Shown here: piece by piece, positions 1 to 8,400 of the stretch
Position numbering within the stretch: the first letter of the stretch is position 1
Layout: each line of letters begins with the position of its first letter
Source: JAUQQI01 sp040289115
GTDB lineage: Bacteria; Chloroflexota; Dehalococcoidia; JAUQQI01
Reading direction: 5' to 3'
DNA length: 24,722 nucleotides
Assembly: GCA_040289115.1 (NCBI GenBank)
Contig: PSKS01000036.1
Span: 1 to 24,722, forward strand
Program-made: the position numbers and the translations under genes
The notes under the pieces: model-generated
Databases searched by the model: none
Seen by the model: only the letters and a program-made list of their open reading frames with translations
What the model was told of the DNA's origin: nothing

Positions 1-126
1 CGAGGAGCGGGTCGGCCGCCTTGAAGAGGCCGTTGCCCGGCTGGCCGAAGCCCAAGCCCGGACCGAGGAGCGGGTCGGCCGCCTTGAAGAGGCCGTTGCC
101 CGGCTGGCCGAAGCCCAGGCCCGGAC
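1..126 (+). repeat. 63-bp tandem repeat, two copies (coding)
   Basis: Bases 1-63 and 64-126 are two head-to-tail copies of one 63-bp unit. They differ at a single base: A at 55 and G at 118, a synonymous CAA/CAG glutamine change. Each unit encodes 21 residues, exactly three heptads, so the repeat keeps the frame and extends a coiled coil. Copy number upstream cannot be seen because the window starts inside the array. Confidence 0.93.
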
Positions 127-595
127 GGACTCGGCAGTGGCCGACCTGGCCCGGGCGGTAAAAGACCTTAGGACCAGAGTCGGCCGGCTGGAGAATGCCC
201 TGGGGCTGGATGTGGAGAAGGTGGCGGCCTTCATTTTAAACCGGGTTTTGCGGGAGCGGGGCCTTGAGCCGGTAGGCCAACCCCGGGCCGCAAAGGGTAA
301 CGGGTTGGAGCTGGACCTGGTCTGGCCCGCGGAAGGCCCAGGGGGCAGGGTCTGGGTCCTGGTGGAGGCCAAGCATCGGCTGGATGGGCGGGCGGTACTG
401 CGGTTCGGGGAGAGGCTAAGGTCCGAGGGTTTTAAAAAGGCCCTTCAGCGCCGGCGAATTAAGGGCCCGTACCTGCCGTACGCCTTCGGGATCGTGATTT
501 ACTACGGGACGGAGGAAGCGGCCGAACGGACCGGAGTCGGGGTACTCTCCACCGACGGCGAATGGGTGCCCCCCAAGGGGTATTACGGGAGTTAA
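2..595 (+). CDS. Coiled-coil protein with PD-(D/E)XK nuclease-like domain (5' partial)
   Basis: The frame is open from the first bases of the window to the TAA at 593-595, so the GTG at 137 is probably internal and the true start lies upstream. The visible N-terminal part has two identical 21-residue units rich in Glu, Arg, Leu and Ala (ERVGRLEEAVARLAEAQ), then a diverged third unit, a typical heptad coiled coil. After this comes a globular region. Counting from the GTG, it holds E58-L-D60 and, 16 residues later, E77-A-K79 at the end of a hydrophobic strand (WVLVEAK). This D...ExK spacing matches the PD-(D/E)XK fold seen in DUF3782/COG5493-like proteins of thermophiles. Nuclease activity is inferred only. 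The stop overlaps the stop of the convergent transporter gene. Substrate and partners are unknown. Confidence 0.75.
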   Translation, partial: EERVGRLEEAVARLAEAQARTEERVGRLEEAVARLAEAQARTDSAVADLARAVKDLRTRVGRLENALGLDVEKVAAFILNRVLRERGLEPVGQPRAAKGNGLELDLVWPAEGPGGRVWVLVEAKHRLDGRAVLRFGERLRSEGFKKALQRRRIKGPYLPYAFGIVIYYGTEEAAERTGVGVLSTDGEWVPPKGYYGS

Positions 596-1674
596 CGGCG
601 GAATGGCCGGGCGGCGGCCCCCACCTCCTGCCAGTCCGGGACCGACCGAAGGCTGGCCACGGCAGTCCGAACCAGCCCGAGAGATAGCACCGCCCACGCC
701 GTCAGGCCGATATAGGCGAAGGCTTGGGAGATGATGTAAAGGAGGCTTACCCCGGTCACTTGGCCCAGCTGGAAGGTGCAGACCGAATACATGCCCAGCG
801 GGAAGACCATCGACCAGTACTGGGGGTCGTAGTTAAGGCCTACCTTTGCCACCAGATGACGCCAGGCGAATAGGGCCACCAGCAGGGGGATCCACCAGGT
901 GGCCACCGCCCAGGCGAGGATGGTGAGGCCCTCCAGGAAGGGAAGGACAAGCCGCAGCAATCCGGAGTGAGATGCCAGGCTGACCAGGACCGTCCCCGTG
1001 AGGGCGGTGATGGCCATCGCCCCCATGTTGATCCAGTACGGCGGCGTCAAGAGGGTGGGATCTAGGGGGAACGCCACAAACTGATAGGTTATAAGTGTTA
1101 CTATCACAAGGTACAAGACATAGCCGACGAGGTGGAAGGCGAGCATCAGGAACATCGCCTGTTCGTCTGGTCCCAGCAGGGGACCAGACGCCCCAATCCA
1201 GGCCAGGGGGACTGACTGGGTGGCCACCACGGCCAGCAGCCAGGCCCCGTTGACGCACCGCCCTGGCTTCGGCTTCTCGGCCTGGGTGATTACGCCGGCC
1301 AGGAAGCTGTAGATTATCAAACCCCAAAGCAAGGTGGCTAGGGCTGCCAGGCCTAGGGCCACCCCGTCGTTTCGGGCCAGCAAGCTGAACTGCCGGCCGA
1401 GCACAGAGGTGCCGGCTACCGTGGTTAAAAACCCAGGTCCACGGCTCGGGTCGGCGATATCAGCCAGCACCCTGGGGAAAAAACCGAAGAGCCGGGCCAG
1501 GGTGAGAACCCAGAGCAAGACATACGTGGCCTGGTTAACCAGGAATAGGGCCCAGGCAACGGGTTCGAGGCCCGCGAGCTGACAGGCGATGGAAACGATG
1601 CCGGTAGCCATCACCAGGGCAAACGAGCCTGGGTAGAGGTCGGCTACCCAGCGATTCAGGACCAGGCGCCTCAT
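592..1674 (-). CDS. TDT/SLAC1-family transporter, possible nitrate/nitrite channel
   Basis: This is a polytopic membrane protein of about 360 residues with roughly ten hydrophobic segments. The N-terminal motif YPGSFALVMATGIVSIA matches the first helix of the tellurite-resistance/dicarboxylate transporter (TDT) family, which includes TehA, Mae1 and plant SLAC1. Some members are anion channels that pass nitrate or chloride. I chose the ATG at 1674 because family homology begins directly after it. A GTG at 1785 would add 37 Pro/Arg-rich residues not typical of the family. Neither start has a strong Shine-Dalgarno; a TATAAC box lies at 1690-1695 on the coding strand but has no -35. It follows narI on the same strand, and no NarK-type transporter is in the window, so a role in nitrate or nitrite movement is a reasonable inference. 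Other anions or C4-dicarboxylates remain possible. Confidence 0.82.
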   Translation of the reverse strand: MRRLVLNRWVADLYPGSFALVMATGIVSIACQLAGLEPVAWALFLVNQATYVLLWVLTLARLFGFFPRVLADIADPSRGPGFLTTVAGTSVLGRQFSLLARNDGVALGLAALATLLWGLIIYSFLAGVITQAEKPKPGRCVNGAWLLAVVATQSVPLAWIGASGPLLGPDEQAMFLMLAFHLVGYVLYLVIVTLITYQFVAFPLDPTLLTPPYWINMGAMAITALTGTVLVSLASHSGLLRLVLPFLEGLTILAWAVATWWIPLLVALFAWRHLVAKVGLNYDPQYWSMVFPLGMYSVCTFQLGQVTGVSLLYIISQAFAYIGLTAWAVLSLGLVRTAVASLRSVPDWQEVGAAARPFRR

Positions 1675-1803
1675 AACGACACGCCCCAGGTTATACGGCT
1701 TAGAGAAAACCTGGCGCCCCCGGGGAACCTGAGCCCGCACGCCTGGCACGTGGGAAACCCCGGCTGCCGGGGGCGCCGCAACCACCCCAGGCTGATGACC
1801 CCT

Positions 1804-2493
1804 TTAACGGGCCCTCAAAGCGCCAAACCGACGGACGTTCCAGACCACCACCTGGTACGGCCGCCAAAGGTAGGTGATCGGCAGGGCGATGATGTGGACC
1901 AGCCGGCTGAATGGGAAGAGGGCAAAAAGAAGGAAACCAACAATGGCATGCAGCTGGATTACGAAGGGCAGGCCCCGGATATACTCGGTACGGGGGTTAA
2001 GGGTCACCAGAGACCACAGCCAGGGGGACATGGTGTGAACGTACCACTCGGACCCCCACCGGTAGACCAGGGCCACCCAGAAACCCAAGATAAGCTGCAC
2101 CCAAAGGGTCGCCACCACGCCCCAGTCCATCACGGTGGTAACGGCCCTCACCCGGTCGTTGGTGGTCCGCCTCAAGATGAGGATACTCAGCCCCAGGATA
2201 GCCGCCACCGCCGCAATGTACCCGACAATCTCCATCACGTAAAGACGCACCGGATCCGCCACCAAAAAGGCCCATAAGTCAGGGAGGACGAAGCCAACGA
2301 AGTGGGGTATCAAAACGACAATTACCCCGTAGTGCCAAAGGATGTTCCCCCAGAAGAGGAGCCGGTTCTCCAAGACCTGCGCCGAAAAGCTGGAGTAAGA
2401 GAACCTGTCGCTGTAGTAACGATAGATGCTACCCAGGACGCACAGTAAGATGGCAAAGTATGGCCACACCACGAACAACAGAACGTCGCTCAT
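1804..2493 (-). CDS. narI: Respiratory nitrate reductase gamma subunit (cytochrome b)
   Basis: The 229-residue protein has five hydrophobic helices, the usual size and layout of NarI. It is the membrane diheme cytochrome b that oxidises quinol, or accepts electrons from a cytochrome partner, and passes them to NarH. Four histidines fit the two b-heme ligand pairs: H54 (LWHYG), H64 (IPHFVGF), H182 (LHAIVGF) and H200 (RLVHIIALP). The ATG overlaps the narJ stop as ATGA, which suggests translational coupling. It is the last structural nar gene before the TDT transporter. The assignment is secure from both sequence and context. Confidence 0.96.
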   Translation of the reverse strand: MSDVLLFVVWPYFAILLCVLGSIYRYYSDRFSYSSFSAQVLENRLLFWGNILWHYGVIVVLIPHFVGFVLPDLWAFLVADPVRLYVMEIVGYIAAVAAILGLSILILRRTTNDRVRAVTTVMDWGVVATLWVQLILGFWVALVYRWGSEWYVHTMSPWLWSLVTLNPRTEYIRGLPFVIQLHAIVGFLLFALFPFSRLVHIIALPITYLWRPYQVVVWNVRRFGALRAR

Positions 2494-3221
2494 GCTTGTT
2501 CAGCCCTCCCGTCGTCGTTTTGACGGTTGCCTTCCCCCATTTCCAGCGGCCGTCCGGCCAGCACGGCCCGTTGGGCCGGCCACAGGGCCTCCAGGGCCAG
2601 CCGGATTCCCGTAAGCAGGGCCTCAAAGGCCCGGCGTCCCGAGCCCGTGGCGGTGCCCTCGGTTATCTCCAGCAGGACACCCTCTTCCAGGTGTCCGCCG
2701 TGGCTGTGGCCCTCCAGCTGGGGCGTTCCTGCCCCCATGGGCCCCCGACCGTCCACCGGGGGGAGCTGCTCGGCGCCGGTCATCCGCCGGAGGGCAGGGA
2801 TGAGCCCCTCCACCACCAGGTCGTCATCCCCACTCGCCGAGGCGTAGTGCATCACCACCGAGATCCGGTCCGGCAGCTCCGAACGGTTAAACTCAAACCC
2901 TGCAGCCCGGTACCGGTCCAGCAGGGCCAACATCAGGACACTGCGCCGGTAAGTCTCGCCGAAAAGCTGGTAACCGAGATACGGGGCACAGACCGGATTC
3001 AGGTCGAAAAAGGCTGTATAAGTCTCTTGCAGCCGGCCGATCGGCGTTGCCTCCAGGTACCGACGGAAGGCCTGGATATAGCCGGCGGCTTCGGGTTCTA
3101 CCTCGGCCAACAGCTGCTCACAGGTCCGGGCCCACTCCACCGACTCAGGTCCCGGGTATTCCAGAAGCCGGGTGAAGAGGCTCAGAAGCCGCCGGCGCAA
3201 ATCCATCGCCGAGGTTGCCAT
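2490..3221 (-). CDS. narJ: Nitrate reductase molybdenum cofactor assembly chaperone NarJ
   Basis: This 243-residue cytoplasmic chaperone belongs to the NarJ/TorD-like family. NarJ binds the apo NarG N-terminus and assists insertion of Mo-bisMGD and Fe-S clusters before membrane docking. The family core is visible around residues 64-93 (ETYTAFFDLNPVCAPYLGYQ). The ATG at 3221 is preceded by GGAGGTGG on the coding strand with a 9-nt spacer, and narH stops 6 bases before the start. An insert near residues 155-180 carries GHSHGGH (H172, H174, H177), a possible metal-binding loop I do not associate with typical NarJ. The 3' end overlaps narI by four bases. Confidence 0.94.
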   Translation of the reverse strand: MATSAMDLRRRLLSLFTRLLEYPGPESVEWARTCEQLLAEVEPEAAGYIQAFRRYLEATPIGRLQETYTAFFDLNPVCAPYLGYQLFGETYRRSVLMLALLDRYRAAGFEFNRSELPDRISVVMHYASASGDDDLVVEGLIPALRRMTGAEQLPPVDGRGPMGAGTPQLEGHSHGGHLEEGVLLEITEGTATGSGRRAFEALLTGIRLALEALWPAQRAVLAGRPLEMGEGNRQNDDGRAEQA

Positions 3222-3227
3222 GGGCCG

Positions 3228-4775
3228 CTACCACCTCCGGGCGGCCGGCACCTTGTACCCAATGCCGACTTCGCCCTTGTAATACGGGTAGTTGCGGCTG
3301 AGCGGGTCCAGGGGCGGGAATTGGGCCTCCACCGAAACCTCCCGGGCCAAGGGCGGAACCACGAACCGTTCCTCAAAGGTGGGCAGGGAGGTCAGCCTGA
3401 AGGTCCCTTCGGCCTTTTCCGGCGAAAGGTTCGCCAGCCGCAGGGCCTGTGCAACCTCGTGCTCCGGGACGTCGCCCACCGTCTGAGCCCGCATGTAAAG
3501 CCGGACGGCGATGAGCTTGCGGTAGACATCCCGGATAATTTCCTCGTTGCCGGCCGCAAATAGCTTGGCGAAGTATTTGACCGGCAGCCGGGACTTCTCC
3601 AGGCTGGCCATCAGGGGCTCCAGCCGTTCCTCGGTGGCGTCCACCGTCTCGAAATACCCGCTTTCGGCCTTACGCAGACCTAGAACCGGGCCCAACGGTG
3701 GTACATAGAAGAGCATGGGCAAGGTCCGAAACTCCGGGTGGAGCGGCAGGGCGACCTGATATTCTTTAAAGAATTTGTAAACGGGCGACCGCTGGGCGGC
3801 GGTGATCATCGCGTCCGGGATCTTGTTCGCTTTGGCCCCGGCGATAACCTGCTCATCAAACGGGTTCATGATGACCGACCGCTGGGCGTCCACCAAAGCG
3901 TAGTCCGGCGCCTTCGCCGCCTCCTCGATCCGGTCGGCATCGTAGAGGACCAGACCCAGGTACCGGATTCGGCCCACGCAGGCGTGGAAGCATGCCGGCG
4001 GCTGGCCCGTCTCAAGCCGAGGGTAACAGAGGATGCACTTTTCGGACTTGCCCGTGGCCCAGTTAAAATAAACTTTCTTGTAAGGGCAGCCGGAGATGCA
4101 CATCCGCCAGGCCCGGCACTTATCCTGGCTGATCAGGACGATACCGTCCTCACCCCGCTTGTAGATGGCTCCGCCGGGGCAAGCCGCCACGCAGCCAGGG
4201 TTCAGGCAATGGTTGCAGATGCGGGGCAGATAGAAGAACGCCACCCGCATCACCTCCCGCATCTGCGTCCGCTCCTCCTCAGTCCAATCATCGATGTTCG
4301 GGTCGTTGGCGGCGTAGATCGTCGAGCCGCCCAAGTCGTCATCCCAGTTGGGCCCGTACTCGATTGTGTCGATGTACCGACCCGAGACCATGGAGATGGC
4401 CCGAACCGCCGGCTGGTCATCCCCCTCGGGCGCGTCGAAAAGGTTCTGATAATCGTAAGTCCAAGGTTCGTAGTAATCGTCCAGGGATGGAAGGTACGGG
4501 TTGTAGAAGATGTTTACCAGGGTGCCAAACTTGCCCTGCAGCCGGAGCCTAAGCCTGTTGCGCTTCTCGTCCAGCACCCACCCACCCCGGTACTGCTCCT
4601 GGTCCTCCCACCGGAACGGGTATCCGGTGCCGGGCTTGGTTTCGACGTTGTTCCACCACATGTACTCGGCGCCTTTGCGGTCAGTCCAGATGTTCTTACA
4701 GGCGATGCTGCAGGTGTGGCACCCGATACACTTATCCAGGTGAAAGACCATTGAAACCTGTGCCCGAATATCCAT
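3228..4775 (-). CDS. narH: Respiratory nitrate reductase beta subunit (Fe-S)
   Basis: The 515-residue ferredoxin-like subunit relays electrons from NarI hemes to NarG on the cytoplasmic face. Sixteen ligand positions for four clusters are present: C16, C19, C22, C26; C187, C190, C195, C199; C220, W223, C226, C230; and C247, C250, C262, C266. The tryptophan in CRAWRMC replaces a cysteine, as in E. coli NarH, where that site holds the [3Fe-4S] cluster. The motif CVGRIRYLG follows the last cysteine, as in known NarH. The ATG at 4775 has a strong Shine-Dalgarno (GGGGAGGAG) six bases upstream that lies inside the last codons of the preceding isomerase gene. The two genes are separated by three bases. 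Length is normal for the family. Confidence 0.97.
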   Translation of the reverse strand: MDIRAQVSMVFHLDKCIGCHTCSIACKNIWTDRKGAEYMWWNNVETKPGTGYPFRWEDQEQYRGGWVLDEKRNRLRLRLQGKFGTLVNIFYNPYLPSLDDYYEPWTYDYQNLFDAPEGDDQPAVRAISMVSGRYIDTIEYGPNWDDDLGGSTIYAANDPNIDDWTEEERTQMREVMRVAFFYLPRICNHCLNPGCVAACPGGAIYKRGEDGIVLISQDKCRAWRMCISGCPYKKVYFNWATGKSEKCILCYPRLETGQPPACFHACVGRIRYLGLVLYDADRIEEAAKAPDYALVDAQRSVIMNPFDEQVIAGAKANKIPDAMITAAQRSPVYKFFKEYQVALPLHPEFRTLPMLFYVPPLGPVLGLRKAESGYFETVDATEERLEPLMASLEKSRLPVKYFAKLFAAGNEEIIRDVYRKLIAVRLYMRAQTVGDVPEHEVAQALRLANLSPEKAEGTFRLTSLPTFEERFVVPPLAREVSVEAQFPPLDPLSRNYPYYKGEVGIGYKVPAARRW

Positions 4776-4778
4776 TTT

Positions 4779-5462
4779 TTACTCCTCCCCTTCAAAATGT
4801 TCGTCGTCGAGGTCCTCCCGGTCGCTGAGGTAGGGACTTGGCCGGTGGGACCAGCTACCCCAGCCCGAGGCCCGGGCCACAAGTGGGGAAACAAACCCTC
4901 GTTGGACTTCCTCCTCGGTAGGCTCCCGGATCCCGACGACCTCCACCTCAAAGACCAGCTCCATCCCCGCCAGGGGATGGTTTGCGTCGACGAGGACCAT
5001 CCCCTCGTCCTCGAGCGCCTCTGAAACCATGAAGGTCTCGACCCGCCCATCCTCGGTCCGGCCCTGGAAGACCATCCCCTCCTCCAGCCGCTTGATCCCC
5101 AGGGCTGCCCGCAGCTCCTCCAGCGGCACCTTTTGCTGGAGCTCCCGCCGCCGGGGCCCGTAAGCCTCCTCGGGCGGGACCCTCACCTCGAATTTTTCCC
5201 CCACCCGGCGGCCCTCCAGGGCCTTCTCCAGGCCCGGGATGACCTGCCCGGAGCCGTGAAGGTACTCTAGGGGCGGGTCGTTCCAGAGAGGCGACCGGCC
5301 ATGGCGGAGGATACCGTTGACCTTTAGCATGTAGTAGATGGCCACCACCTTACCCCTGGTAACGACCTCTTCTTCCCTTAACTTGCGGGCATTCCCAAGC
5401 CACATTACCGGCTGGGCTGTTACCTGCCCGTCGGGACTCGGATTGGGCAAGGGCCCTACCAT
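4779..5462 (-). CDS. SlyD-like FKBP-type peptidyl-prolyl isomerase inside the nar operon
   Basis: The 227-residue protein has a SlyD-type arrangement: an FKBP half at about residues 35-105 (VIPGLEKALEGRRVGEKFEV, then PPEEAYG), an insert-in-flap domain at about 105-158, and the returning FKBP strand with DANHPLAGMELVFEVEV. SlyD proteins catalyse proline isomerisation and act as chaperones; E. coli SlyD also binds nickel through a His/Cys-rich tail. Here the tail (181-227) is acidic, ends DDEHFEGEE, and lacks that His-rich region. The ATG at 5462 overlaps the narG stop by seven bases (ATGGTAG). Family homology begins only near residue 33, so a later start is possible. It sits between narG and narH, and the narH ribosome site lies in its last codons. 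A role in folding or maturing NarG/NarH is inferred from position. Confidence 0.9.
   Translation of the reverse strand: MVGPLPNPSPDGQVTAQPVMWLGNARKLREEEVVTRGKVVAIYYMLKVNGILRHGRSPLWNDPPLEYLHGSGQVIPGLEKALEGRRVGEKFEVRVPPEEAYGPRRRELQQKVPLEELRAALGIKRLEEGMVFQGRTEDGRVETFMVSEALEDEGMVLVDANHPLAGMELVFEVEVVGIREPTEEEVQRGFVSPLVARASGWGSWSHRPSPYLSDREDLDDEHFEGEE
4782..4790 (-). promoter_or_regulatory. Ribosome binding site for narH
   Basis: The coding strand reads GGGGAGGAG, ending six bases before the narH ATG. It lies within the last glutamate codons of the SlyD-like gene, so ribosomes finishing that gene pass directly over it. This supports co-expression of the isomerase and NarH. Confidence 0.85.
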
Positions 5463-8400
5463 TCCAGCTTCTCCAGCTTCCGGATGCAGACGTAAGTGTC
5501 CCGGGTCATGATGCCAATAGGACCCCAGTAATTGAAGCCGTAGGTGAACTGGGCGTAGCCCCCGGCCAGCTCCACCGGATTAATCCGCGTCCGCGTCACA
5601 CTGTTATGGCCGCCAGCCCGCCGGCCCCGCTCCTGGGACTTCGGGATGTAAATCGTCCGCTCTACGGCGTGGTAGTAGAGGCACATGCCCGGCTGGACCC
5701 GGGCGCTGACGTTGGCCCGGGTTACCACCACCCCGTTGTCATTGTAAACCTCGACCCACTCGTTATCCTTGATGCCGATCCGCTCGGCATCCTTGTCATT
5801 GATCCAGACCGGGTCCATGCCCCGGGAGAGGGTGAGCATCCGGTGGTTATCCTTGTAGGTGGAGTGGATGTTCCACTTGCCGTGGGGCGTTATGTAGTTC
5901 AGGATGAGACACTTATCATCCACCCGACTGTTGATGATGTCCCCGGTCTTGCGCCAGTCGAGCTTGGGTTTAAAGGTCGGCAGGGCCTCGCCGAAGTCCA
6001 GGTACCATTCATGGTCGATATAAAGCGTCTGCCGCCCCGTGAGGGTCCGCCAGGGCACCAGCCGCTCCACGTTGATGCACCAGGCCGAGTAGGCACGCCC
6101 CTCGTTGACGATCCCGGTCCAACACGGGCTAGTGAGGGTCCGCCGTGGCTGGCGGGTGATATCGGCGAAGGTTACCCGGTGGCCCCGGTAAGGCTCGGCC
6201 AGGTCGGCCAGGGGCACCCCCGTCCGCTCCTCCTCCTCCTTGAAGGCGTGGTAGGCCACCTCCCCGTTGGCTTCGGGGGCCAGGTGGAGCAGGACGTTGG
6301 CCGCATCCAGCGGGTCCTCCAGGCTCGGGTAGCGCCCGCCGTCCCACTCGACAGCCCGCACCCGCCAGGGGTCGGGGAAGTCCGCCACCTTGCCCAGCTC
6401 CAGAAGCTCGTCGTAGAACCGTTCGATATCGATGTGGACGCCGTTGCCGCTGATGCCATCCTGCCGGATGAGGGGACCCAGGGAGATGAATCGCTTGTAG
6501 AGGTTCACGTAGTCCCGCTCCACCACCCGCAGGTGGGGCATCGTCTTGCCTGGGATGGGCTCGGCCTCACCCTCGACCCAGTCCCGCACCGTTGGCTGGG
6601 CCAACTCATCGGGGGTGTCGTGCATTAGTGGGTGCATAACCAGGTCCTTTACTGGCTGTGGGAAGACCAGCGGGGCAAGCTCGCTCACCTTCTTAGCGAT
6701 GGACTTAAAGATATCCCAGTCGGTCATGGCCTCCCAGGCCGGCGGGGCCGCCTCGCCCAGCGGGTGGACGAAGGAGTGCAAGTCAGTGGTATTCACATCA
6801 TTCTTCTCGTACCAGAAGGCGGTGGGAAGGACGATGTCAGAGTAGAGGGCTGAAGAGTCCATCCGGAAGTTGATGTCGATGACCAGGTCCATCTTGCCCC
6901 GCGGGGCCGGCTCCCGGTAGCGGATGACCTTTACGCTGTTCTTGGCCCGCTCGGGGGCGATGGCGTTGTCGTGGGTGCCCAGGTAGTGCCGGAGGAAGAA
7001 CTCGTGACCCTTGGCACTGGACTGGATGGCGTTACCCCGCCAGATGAACCAGACCCGCGGCCAATTCTCGGGGGCATCGGGATCCTCGACGGCAAACCGG
7101 AGCTTGCCCTGCTTGAGCTGGTCGACGACCCAGCGGACGATCTCAGCGTCAGTCTTAGCCCCGGCCCGCTCGGCATCCCGGACGATCTCCAGCGGGTTGC
7201 GGTTAAACTGCGGATACCACGGCATCCAGCCGAGGCGGACGGCCTTGACTACCAGGTCGGCCGAGTGGCCCTTGGCCCAGCGGGCCCCAGCCGGGGTGCT
7301 GTCGTAGTCGGTGAAGTCGGCCTCGTAGCGCCACTGGTCGCTGTTAATGTAGTGCCAGATGGGCGTTTGCTGCCGCCTAGGGGGCTTCACCCAGTCCAGA
7401 GCAAAGGCCAGGCTGGTCCACGGGGCGATGAGGGTGAGTTTTTCCTGGCCCACGTAGTGGTTCATGCCGCCGCCGTTGCGGCCGCAGCAGCCGCACAGGA
7501 TCAGGGCGTTGATAACCGCCCGGTAAATCAGGTTGTTGTGATACCAGTGGTTGACGCTGGCACCAATGATCACCATCGACCGGCCCTGGGTCACCTCGGC
7601 GTTATGGGCAAACTCCCGGGCAAACCGGGTGACGGTGTTGCGGCCGATGCCCGTGTACTTCTCCTGCCAGGCCGGGGTGTAGGGCATATCATCGTCGTAG
7701 CTGGTGGGGTAGTCGCCCGGCAAGCCCCGGCTCAGGCCGAAATGGGCCATGTGTAGGTCGAAGGCCGTGGTGACCAGGATGGTGGAGCCGTCCCGCAGCT
7801 GCAGCCGCTTGGCCGGGACGCCCCGCTGGAGCCAGCGCTTTTCGCCGTGGTCGAAGAAGCGGACCTGGACCACCTCGTCATGTTGGCCCAGGATGGTCAG
7901 CACCGGGTCGATGGGGCTGTCATCCAGCCCATCCTCCATCTTCAGGTTCCACTTGCCCTTTGCCTTGTCCCAGCGGAAGCCCACCTGCCCCTTGGGCATC
8001 CGGGGCTCACCGGTTCGGGCATCCAGGACTACCATCTTCCAGTCGCCGTTGGTCACATCGGCGTAGCGGGCCAGCCGGTTGGCCCGGACCAGCTTCCACA
8101 TTCGGTAGGCGTTCCCGTCGGGGACCAACTCCACCAGGAAGGGCAGGTCGGTGTACCGCTTGACGTAGTCGATGAAGTAGGGCACTTGGCGGTCCAGGTA
8201 GAACTCCCGGAGGATGACGTGGTTGACCGCGAGCCAGAAGGGGAGGTCCTGCCCAGCCCGGATGGGGATCCACCAGTCGGAGTACTTGGCCACCTGGCTG
8301 AAGTCGGGGGAGATAACCACGAACTTTGCCCCCTCGTGGCGGGCCTCCGAGATGAAGTGGACGTCGGGGGTCCGGGTCATGTTGAGGTTGGAGCCCATGC

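Noticed and set aside
1..126. CRISPR-like repeat at the window start
   Set aside because: The units are directly adjacent without spacers, and the array is in-frame coding for heptad repeats.
1675..1785. GTG start at 1785 for the TDT transporter
   Set aside because: It adds 37 Pro/Arg-rich residues outside the family. The ATG at 1674 puts homology at the N-terminus. It is kept as an alternative because neither start has a good ribosome site.
2460..3563. 367-codon plus-strand frame opposite narJ/narH
   Set aside because: It overlaps two certain genes on the other strand, shows no recognisable motif and has low-complexity composition.
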